Shown here: piece by piece, positions 1-4,516 of the stretch
Layout: each line of letters begins with the position of its first letter
Position numbering within the stretch: the first letter of the stretch is position 1
Source: Francisellaceae bacterium
Lineage (GTDB): Bacteria; Pseudomonadota; Gammaproteobacteria; Berkiellales; Berkiellaceae
Reading direction: 5' to 3'
Length of the DNA stretch: 5,322 nucleotides
Assembly: GCA_023266415.1 (NCBI GenBank)
Contig: JAHFQG010000087.1
Coordinates: 1 to 5,322, forward strand
Program-made: the position numbers and the translations under genes
Notes under the pieces: generated by a model
Databases searched by the model: none
What the model was told of the DNA's origin: nothing
Seen by the model: only the letters and a program-made list of their open reading frames with translations

Positions 1-112
1 ATTGGAAGATAAGGAACATACCCATAAACGATAAGACGGCTAAGGCTGCCAAAACCAGTTGGGGCATTTGGCGAGACAGTTGGGTAACCAAAGGTTGTTG
101 TTGTGCGTCCAT
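1..112 (-). CDS. pilJ: PilJ-like methyl-accepting chemoreceptor, N-terminus only (runs off left edge)
   Basis: Only the first 37 codons are present, starting at an ATG at 112-110 and reading off the left edge. The peptide begins MDAQQQPLVTQLSR and then enters a hydrophobic stretch (about residues 18-36, LVLAALAVLSFMGMFLIF), which fits the first transmembrane helix of a membrane chemoreceptor. The start sits 7 nt after the pilI stop, with GAGG at 121-118 overlapping that stop and 5 nt of spacing, so the two genes are translated as a pair. In Pseudomonas-type Pil-Chp clusters pilJ directly follows pilI. PilJ is the pilus chemoreceptor that signals through PilI to the ChpA kinase. The identity rests mainly on gene order and the membrane helix, because the signalling domain lies outside the window. 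Confidence 0.75.
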   Translation of the reverse strand, partial: MDAQQQPLVTQLSRQMPQLVLAALAVLSFMGMFLIFQ

Positions 113-119
113 TCCAGCC

Positions 120-662
120 TCAATGTAATGATGGGGATATCAATGCTGTTTGTAAAAAAGAGTTTTGTGACAAAAGTCGGTTCAAATCCAATACCATCCA
201 TTCTTGATTGGCGCTTTGTTGGACTTCGGTGACAAAAGGGGATAATGGGGAAGGGGTTTGTAAGGCATGCGAGGTGCTGCCGGTGAGGCGTTGCAATCCT
301 AACACACTTTCGAAGCGTAATCCGTATAAAGCATGCTCGTGTTCGACCACGAGGATACGAGTGTTTTTAGCTGTACTGGGTTTATTGGTTAACCAATAAG
401 TCACATCGGTGACAGGGATGAGGGTACCTCGATGATTAATGAGGCCGCATAACCAAGGGTGAGAGCCTGGTACTCGTGTTATATGGGAAGGAACAATAAT
501 TTCTCGTACCCAAGAGAGAGGAACAAGGCAGGCCTCTGACAAACATTTAAGTTCTATGCCCAACCAAGTAGATGGTACCTCATCCAGTGGTAGTTTACGA
601 GCTATTTGACGAATGCACACATCGTATTGGTGGAGCATTTCGAAGGGATCGACAGTGAGCAT
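120..662 (-). CDS. pilI: PilI, CheW-like adaptor of the type IV pilus chemosensory system
   Basis: This is a 180-residue soluble protein, almost the length of Pseudomonas PilI (about 178). It consists of one CheW domain from about residue 33 onward. Recognisable pieces are the PGSHPWLCGLINHRG stretch (65-79) followed by IPVTDV (82-87), the RILVVEHE strand (102-109), and GLRFESVLGLQ (114-124). The C-terminal half, SPFVTEVQ...EWMVLDLNRLL, follows the PilI pattern more closely than that of housekeeping CheW. PilI is the cytoplasmic adaptor linking the receptor PilJ to the histidine kinase ChpA, which controls twitching motility and cAMP in species where it is known. The ATG start has AAGGAAG at 674-668, 5 nt upstream. 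It lies 7 nt before pilJ. The usual upstream partners pilG and pilH are absent; a hydrolase gene lies there instead. Confidence 0.93.
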   Translation of the reverse strand: MLTVDPFEMLHQYDVCIRQIARKLPLDEVPSTWLGIELKCLSEACLVPLSWVREIIVPSHITRVPGSHPWLCGLINHRGTLIPVTDVTYWLTNKPSTAKNTRILVVEHEHALYGLRFESVLGLQRLTGSTSHALQTPSPLSPFVTEVQQSANQEWMVLDLNRLLSQNSFLQTALISPSLH

Positions 663-666
663 AAGC

Positions 667-685
667 GCTTCCTTGGAAGGGAAGC
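667..685 (-). promoter_or_regulatory. pilI ribosome binding site within a small leader hairpin
   Basis: On the minus strand the leader reads GCTTCC, a 7-nt loop, then GGAAGC, which is a 6-bp perfect stem. The downstream arm overlaps the Shine-Dalgarno AAGGAAG (674-668) that serves the ATG at 662. Pairing would therefore hide most of the ribosome binding site. The sequence is seen directly; a regulatory role is inference, since such a short stem may be only marginally stable. Confidence 0.45.
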
Positions 686-688
686 TTT

Positions 689-718
689 ATCATACCCGTA
701 AAGGCTAGGGATTGTCAC
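689..718 (-). promoter_or_regulatory. Probable sigma-70 promoter for pilI-pilJ
   Basis: Read on the minus strand, GTGACA (718-713, 5 of 6 to the -35 consensus) is followed by an 18-nt spacer and TATGAT (694-689, 5 of 6 to the -10 consensus). Transcription would start near 682 and give a leader of about 20 nt that contains the pilI Shine-Dalgarno. The -35 box lies inside the end of the repeat element at 711-770. This is the best promoter-like pair seen in the 663-824 gap. Confidence 0.6.
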
Positions 719-770
719 CCCAGCAGAGGCTGCTGTCGGACTGGATGCCAGCCTTCGCTGGCATGACAAT
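711..770. repeat. Inverted pair of REP-like palindromic units with terminal inverted repeats
   Basis: The ends ATTGTCACCCCAGC (711-724) and GCTGGCATGACAAT (757-770) are inverted repeats matching at 12 of 14 positions. The match extends inward to 17 of 21, so the element is two copies of one unit facing each other. The right unit contains a perfect 8-bp hairpin, ATGCCAGC (745-752) / GCTGGCAT (757-764), with loop CTTC. The left unit folds as CAGCA/TGCTG (721-735). The GTCA...CCAGCGAAGGCTGG...ATCCAG pattern resembles the short GTCATNCC...GGNATCCAG intergenic repeats common in proteobacterial genomes (from memory). No coding sequence or T-tract is present, so it is not an obvious intrinsic terminator. 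Confidence 0.75.
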
Positions 771-790
771 ACTAGATATCAGTTTGTCCA

Positions 791-805
791 TCACCCCAGC
801 GGAAG
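791..805. repeat. Truncated third copy of the REP-like unit
   Basis: TCACCCCAGC at 791-800 is identical to 715-724 of the repeat pair and continues with GGAAG, like the inner part of a unit, before the similarity stops. No matching inverted arm follows, so this looks like a broken copy in direct orientation to the left unit. Ten identical bases could be chance elsewhere, but the closeness to the intact pair favours a relic. Confidence 0.45.
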
Positions 806-824
806 ATTAATTCTAGTCAAATAA

Positions 825-1622
825 CTATATCGATAAACTTTCTCTAAACTTATGAATGGCTTGCCAGTATTCATGGTGGGCCACTTCTTCAATGTCGCTG
901 TGGCCAGCTAAGTCAATCCACAAATGTTGTTTGGGGGTGGGAGCACGCTCAAACAATTTTTCCCCATGCCAAAAAGGGACGGTGTCGTCGATCTTGCCAT
1001 GGATAACTAATACCGGACATTGAAGTTTATGTATTTTGTCCACATTACGAAACTTATCAAAAGGTAATATCCCAAAATAAGTTTCAATTCGAAAAGCACT
1101 GGTAAAAGCGCATTCTAAAATAACGCCCCCCAAAGGGCGCTGAACACCCAGCTCTACAGTAGGAGCACCCCCTAAAGAGCGACCGTAGGCAATAATGCGT
1201 TTGGGAGAAATACCTCGTTCTTTGGTTAAAAATTGATAAGCGGTATCGATGGACATATACACCGTTTTTTCAGATGGAGCGCCTTCACTAAGGCCATATC
1301 CAGGGTAATCGTACATCAGCACTGAAAATCCATGGCTGTAGAGTTGTTGGGCGAAGGGGAGGCATAATCCTAAGTCAGCCATATTACCATGCGAAAACAG
1401 CATCGTAAACTTAGCCAGCGGATTGGGGAGGTAAAGTGCCACAATTTTGTCTTTGTTGGGCATGGTAAGTTTTAAGAGATCGGCATCTTGTTCGAAATAA
1501 GAGGATTGTTGAGGTCTGAAGAGGCGATGGTTAGCAATGCTGAGCGCAATGGGGATCATTGCCACGTAGCATGCAGCGACCGCAGTTCCTATGGCTAAGA
1601 GCCCTTCAGTACTAAAATACAT
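825..1622 (-). CDS. Membrane-anchored alpha/beta hydrolase (Bem46/ABHD17-like)
   Basis: This is a serine hydrolase of unknown substrate. With the start at 1622 it has 265 residues: an N-terminal hydrophobic helix (about 6-30, LLAIGTAVAACYVAMIPIAL), then one alpha/beta hydrolase fold. The oxyanion-region motif SHGNMADLG is at 77-85 and YDYPGYGLSEG at 104-114. The nucleophile elbow GRSLGG puts the catalytic Ser at 149, the acid is probably Asp212 in HGKIDDTVP, and the base is His241 in AGHSDI. All triad residues are present. The family (Bem46, ABHD13/ABHD17) is anchored to membranes, but bacterial substrates are mostly unknown. An in-frame ATG at 1670 would add 16 residues. Both starts have AGGA at good spacing (6 nt for 1622, 7 nt for 1670). 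I prefer 1622 because the membrane helix then begins near the terminus. It is transcribed away from the LPS operon and shows no functional link to its neighbours. Confidence 0.88.
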   Translation of the reverse strand: MYFSTEGLLAIGTAVAACYVAMIPIALSIANHRLFRPQQSSYFEQDADLLKLTMPNKDKIVALYLPNPLAKFTMLFSHGNMADLGLCLPFAQQLYSHGFSVLMYDYPGYGLSEGAPSEKTVYMSIDTAYQFLTKERGISPKRIIAYGRSLGGAPTVELGVQRPLGGVILECAFTSAFRIETYFGILPFDKFRNVDKIHKLQCPVLVIHGKIDDTVPFWHGEKLFERAPTPKQHLWIDLAGHSDIEEVAHHEYWQAIHKFRESLSI

Positions 1623-1693
1623 TATTTGTCCTGTATTGTAGGGGGCAGGTATGCCTCGTGAGCACAGCATGCTGCGTTCCTGCGTTTCTATCG

Positions 1694-1699
1694 AGTATA
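1694..1699 (-). promoter_or_regulatory. Possible -10 box for the hydrolase gene
   Basis: The minus strand reads TATACT (5 of 6 to the -10 consensus) about 24 nt upstream of the ATG at 1670. No convincing -35 hexamer lies 16-18 nt further upstream, so support is limited. If real, its transcript would include both candidate starts. Confidence 0.3.
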
Positions 1700-1720
1700 G
1701 CCCAAATTGAAGGAAAATTG

Positions 1721-1729
1721 TGGTAAAAT
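1721..1729 (+). promoter_or_regulatory. Possible extended -10 promoter for the LPS operon
   Basis: TGGTAAAAT fits the TGnTAnnnT extended -10 pattern, which can work without a good -35 box; none is seen here. Transcription would start near 1736, downstream of the TTG (1707) and ATG (1728) codons that open the longest frame, leaving ATG 1758 as the start of the first gene with a leader of about 22 nt. This is sequence pattern only. Confidence 0.35.
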
Positions 1730-1757
1730 GGAGAGAACGGCCTCAATTGTAAGATAT

Positions 1758-2540
1758 ATGACTCACCAAAAACCGCAGCTCAGCGTGGTGGTTATCACGT
1801 ATAACGAGGAAGCCACCATACGTGGCTGTTTGGCCTCTGTGGCCTTTGCAGATGAAATTATCGTCATCGATTCGGGCAGTCAAGATAAAACAGTGGAAAT
1901 CTGTCAGGCATATACCGCTCACGTATATGTCACTGATTGGCCTGGGGATGGGCCACAGCGAAATCGAGGGATTGAAAAGGCACGGGGGGAGTGGGTGTTG
2001 TGTTTGGACGCGGATGAGCGGGTGAGCAGTGAGTTAGCGGAAGAACTACAAAGCATCCTCAAAACCACCCTTTACCAAGGGTTTTCCATCCCTTTTTTAT
2101 CCTATTATTTGGGAAAACCCATCCAATGGGGCGATTGGCGCAAAGAACGCCACACCCGATTGTTTCGAAAAAACAAAGGTCATTATTCGGGTAGTGTTGT
2201 ATATGGCGCCCAAGGAGCGCACTGTCGACCTTTGGTCGATGGCGCAGTTGGGCGATTAAATGGTAAAATTTTACACTATCCTTTTCCTCATTTCGAAAAG
2301 GTATTGCAAAAAGTAAATCAATATTCCTCTGGCAGTGCCAGTTTAAAGTGGCAAAAAGGGGAAAAAAGCTCCCCTTTCAAAGCTATTATGCGGGGGCTAT
2401 GGGCTTTTTTGCGAGGCTATGTGCTGAAATTGGGGTTTTTAGATGGTCGCTCCGGGTTAATGCTGGCTATTTCTAATGCAGAAGGTGTTTACTACCGATA
2501 TTTAAAATTGTGGTGGTTGAGCCGTTCATGTACGTCGTAA
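1758..2540 (+). CDS. waaE: Family 2 glycosyltransferase, WaaE/KdtX-like (LPS inner core)
   Basis: This 260-residue protein has a GT-A fold nucleotide-sugar transferase domain at its N-terminus: LSVVVITYNEE at 8-18, the VIDSGSQDKT region at 36-45, and the DXD-type metal and sugar-nucleotide site LDADER with Asp84 and Asp86. The downstream blocks WGDWRKERHTRLFRK (124-138) and LDGRSGLMLAISNAEG (228-243) are typical of the WaaE/KdtX subfamily, which adds glucose (or another hexose) to the first inner-core heptose on the inner membrane's cytoplasmic face. The length matches that family (about 258). The donor sugar cannot be read from sequence. In-frame TTG 1707 and ATG 1728 could extend it by 17 or 10 residues; I chose 1758 because family members begin just before LSVVV, although its ribosome site (AAGA) is weak. 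The end overlaps the deacetylase start by 13 nt, in one operon with waaA. Confidence 0.88.
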   Translation: MTHQKPQLSVVVITYNEEATIRGCLASVAFADEIIVIDSGSQDKTVEICQAYTAHVYVTDWPGDGPQRNRGIEKARGEWVLCLDADERVSSELAEELQSILKTTLYQGFSIPFLSYYLGKPIQWGDWRKERHTRLFRKNKGHYSGSVVYGAQGAHCRPLVDGAVGRLNGKILHYPFPHFEKVLQKVNQYSSGSASLKWQKGEKSSPFKAIMRGLWAFLRGYVLKLGFLDGRSGLMLAISNAEGVYYRYLKLWWLSRSCTS

Positions 2541-3253
2541 CTTTAAATTACCACCAGATTGCGGCGCCATCTGATACGCTGCGCAAAACGTTATTTGAGC
2601 AACATCTGTGCTCTTTGAAAAACGCTTTTCCCTTTGTGTTACCTGGGGATACCCTTCAATATCCCCTGTCGGTTTGTCTCACATTCGATGACGCCTATGC
2701 TGATTTTTATGGGGTGGTCTTTCCTATTTTAAAAAAATGGAATATTCCCGCTTTAGTGGCCGTGCCCACACAGTATATTGAGGCGCACACCCAGGTGGAT
2801 ATGGAAATACGCTGTAAAGCGCCCCCTTTTGAAACCATGACGTCTGAATATGCCGCACAAGTTCCTTTTTGCACTTGGGCTGAGCTCAAAGAAATAATAG
2901 AAAGTGGTTTGGTGCAGGTGGCGTCTCACAGTCACAGTCATCCGGTAATATCAGAAGTGAATTATCAAGCGGAATTGGTGATGGCCAACCAGCTTTTGCA
3001 AGAACATCTGTGTATTAAGCCAAATAACTTTATTTATCCCTATGGTCGGTTTAATCCTGCCGTGCACCAAAAAGTCCGCCAAATGCATCGCTATGTACAT
3101 CGTATTGGCAATGCCTTAAATCGGGGGTGGGAGGGATCGGTGTTGTATCGGGTAGACGCCAATCGCTTTTGGTTACATCAAAAGCCTATCACTCAGGCTG
3201 ATATTCGGGGATTGTTTTGGCGATATTGGTGGAATCGGGTTCGGAGGAAATAA
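2528..3253 (+). CDS. NodB-like polysaccharide deacetylase (CE4 family), probably acting on LPS core sugar
   Basis: This is a 241-residue metal-dependent deacetylase with the expected CE4 motifs. TFDD puts the catalytic base and metal Asp at 54-55. HSHSHP supplies metal ligands His134 and His138 in the H-S-x-x-H pattern. YPYG at 170-173 is the third motif. LNYHQI near the N-terminus (7-12) and TWAELKEIIESG before motif 2 are also typical. No signal peptide is seen, so it should act in the cytoplasm, unlike peptidoglycan or exopolysaccharide deacetylases. It lies between an LPS glycosyltransferase and waaA, so removal of an N-acetyl group from a core sugar is likely; similar genes sit in LPS core loci of other gammaproteobacteria (for example walW-type genes). 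The frame stays open upstream with GTG codons at 2510 and 2513. ATG 2528 is preferred, with weak GAG at 2519-2521. It is probably translated by coupling to the preceding gene. Confidence 0.87.
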   Translation: MYVVTLNYHQIAAPSDTLRKTLFEQHLCSLKNAFPFVLPGDTLQYPLSVCLTFDDAYADFYGVVFPILKKWNIPALVAVPTQYIEAHTQVDMEIRCKAPPFETMTSEYAAQVPFCTWAELKEIIESGLVQVASHSHSHPVISEVNYQAELVMANQLLQEHLCIKPNNFIYPYGRFNPAVHQKVRQMHRYVHRIGNALNRGWEGSVLYRVDANRFWLHQKPITQADIRGLFWRYWWNRVRRK

Positions 3254-4503
3254 TCATTGTAATAACCAGTGTACGACTTTTATATTCTATTCTACTAACT
3301 TTGTCTTTGCCATTTATTTTTATGCGACTATTGTGGCGTGGTCGAAAGGCCACCGGGTATTTACACCATTGGAAAGAGCGGCTGGGATATGTTGTTGCAA
3401 CGCAAAAAAATCCTGTATGGTTTCATGCGGTTTCTTTGGGAGAAACGCGTGCAGCCATGCCACTGATAGAAGCCTTATTGCGCCAAAATATCCCTATTTT
3501 TATCACCAACATGACTCCAACCGGCCGAGACGCGGTGGAAAAAACATGGGGCGCACGAGTTGAACATTCGTACTTGCCCTATGATACTCCCGGGTGTGTG
3601 AAACGTTTTTTGAATCGAGTCAAACCTCGACAGGCTATTATATTAGAAACAGAAATTTGGCCAAATGTATTTCATGAAACAACTCAGTGTGGTATTCCTT
3701 TATATATAGTTAATGCTCGATTGTCGTCTCGCTCTTTCCATCAATATACAAAGATACGTTTTTTGATGGCACCCCTGTTGAAAGCCGTTAAAGTGGCCAC
3801 ACAAAGTGCATTGGATACCAAAAGATTTTTGCATTTGGGAGTTAAGCAGGTAATCACGTGCGGCAATATAAAATACGATATGGTACTATCTGTCGATATT
3901 TCAACCAAAATGCTCCCTCTTCAACAACGATTAGGCATGCGACCTATTTGGATAGCGGCCAGCACTCACCGAGGAGAAGAAGATAAAATACTCACGGCGC
4001 ATCGAATCATACAAACGAAAGTGCCAGATGCCTTACTCATTTTGGTGCCAAGACACCCTGAACGATTTTTAGAAGTCGAGCGCTTATGCCAGGAACACAG
4101 CATGACGGTGGTGCGTCAGAGCCAATTTACGCCCGTTTTGCCCACTATCGAAGTATTTTTAGGCGATACTCTGGGTCAGTTGTTACTTTTATTGTCCGTG
4201 GCCCAAGCGGCTTTTGTGGGGGGTAGTTTAGAGCCCATAGGAGGACATAATGCGCTGGAAGCGGCTTTACTAAAATTACCCATTGCCATGGGGCCGTATA
4301 CCTTTAAATGTATGGATACCGTGAATACCCTTCAGAAAGCCGGGGGGTTGGTTACGGTGTTGACTGCAACAGAGTTAGCGGAAAAAATGATTGTGTGGCT
4401 GTCAGAGCCTGAAACAGCAAAAATTATTGGTAAAAATGCCTATAGTGTCATAGAAAAAAACAAAGGAGTGGTGGGGCGGTTGCTGAATTTTTTGGGGTAT
4501 TAA
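3229..4503 (+). CDS. waaA: 3-deoxy-D-manno-octulosonate (Kdo) transferase
   Basis: WaaA (KdtA, family GT30) transfers Kdo from CMP-Kdo to the lipid A precursor at the inner membrane, the first committed step of the LPS core. The sequence follows E. coli WaaA throughout. It has an N-terminal membrane-associated helix (LLYSILLTLSLPFIFMRLLW) then RGRKA. HAVSLGE carries the catalytic Glu equivalent to E. coli Glu60. NMTPTG, LPYDTP, ETEIWPN and NARLS follow in the N-domain. STHRGEE, LVPRHPERF, GDTLGQL and FVGGSLEPIGGHNALEAA form the C-terminal CMP-Kdo-binding domain. No internal lesion is seen, and length (about 411-428 residues) is normal. The start is uncertain: GTG 3229 is a conventional choice, TTG 3217 is further out, and a strong GGAGG at 3243-3247 points to ATT 3256. 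The gene overlaps or abuts the deacetylase stop at 3253. WaaA may be mono- or bifunctional; this cannot be told here. Confidence 0.97.
   Translation: MESGSEEIIIVITSVRLLYSILLTLSLPFIFMRLLWRGRKATGYLHHWKERLGYVVATQKNPVWFHAVSLGETRAAMPLIEALLRQNIPIFITNMTPTGRDAVEKTWGARVEHSYLPYDTPGCVKRFLNRVKPRQAIILETEIWPNVFHETTQCGIPLYIVNARLSSRSFHQYTKIRFLMAPLLKAVKVATQSALDTKRFLHLGVKQVITCGNIKYDMVLSVDISTKMLPLQQRLGMRPIWIAASTHRGEEDKILTAHRIIQTKVPDALLILVPRHPERFLEVERLCQEHSMTVVRQSQFTPVLPTIEVFLGDTLGQLLLLLSVAQAAFVGGSLEPIGGHNALEAALLKLPIAMGPYTFKCMDTVNTLQKAGGLVTVLTATELAEKMIVWLSEPETAKIIGKNAYSVIEKNKGVVGRLLNFLGY
3243..3247 (+). promoter_or_regulatory. Strong Shine-Dalgarno (GGAGG) before an ATT codon of waaA
   Basis: GGAGG lies in the last codons of the deacetylase, just before its TAA stop. 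The only waaA-frame codons at normal distance are ATC (3253) and ATT (3256, 8 nt away). The only standard start codon nearby in another frame, TTG at 3257, meets a stop at once. This is an unusual site that bears on the waaA start. Confidence 0.5.
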
Positions 4504-4516
4504 AATTTCCTCTCCT

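Noticed and set aside
208..399. Open frame of 63 codons on the plus strand
   Set aside because: It lies wholly antisense within pilI, a well-supported CheW-domain gene, and shows no recognisable protein pattern.
745..764. Perfect 8-bp hairpin considered as an intrinsic terminator for the hydrolase
   Set aside because: No run of T follows the stem on either strand; it is better explained as part of the REP-like pair.
1635..1640. TACAAT on the minus strand as a -10 box for the hydrolase
   Set aside because: It is only 12 nt from ATG 1622, so a transcript would lose the ribosome site, and no -35 box is in place.
1822..2025. Open frame of 67 codons on the plus strand
   Set aside because: It is a shifted frame of the glycosyltransferase across its conserved catalytic motifs; those motifs exist only in the main frame.
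2926..2940. TCACAG hexamer repeated twice across the catalytic HSHSH motif of the deacetylase, considered as a slippage site
   Set aside because: Two copies are too few for phase variation, and a unit of six bases would not shift the frame; the residues are the expected CE4 metal-binding pattern.
2707..2941. Two overlapping open frames on the minus strand
   Set aside because: Both are antisense to the deacetylase core, are short, and show no independent ribosome site or domain.
3333..3563. Open frame of 76 codons on the plus strand
   Set aside because: It is a shifted frame inside waaA; the WaaA motifs run unbroken in the main frame.
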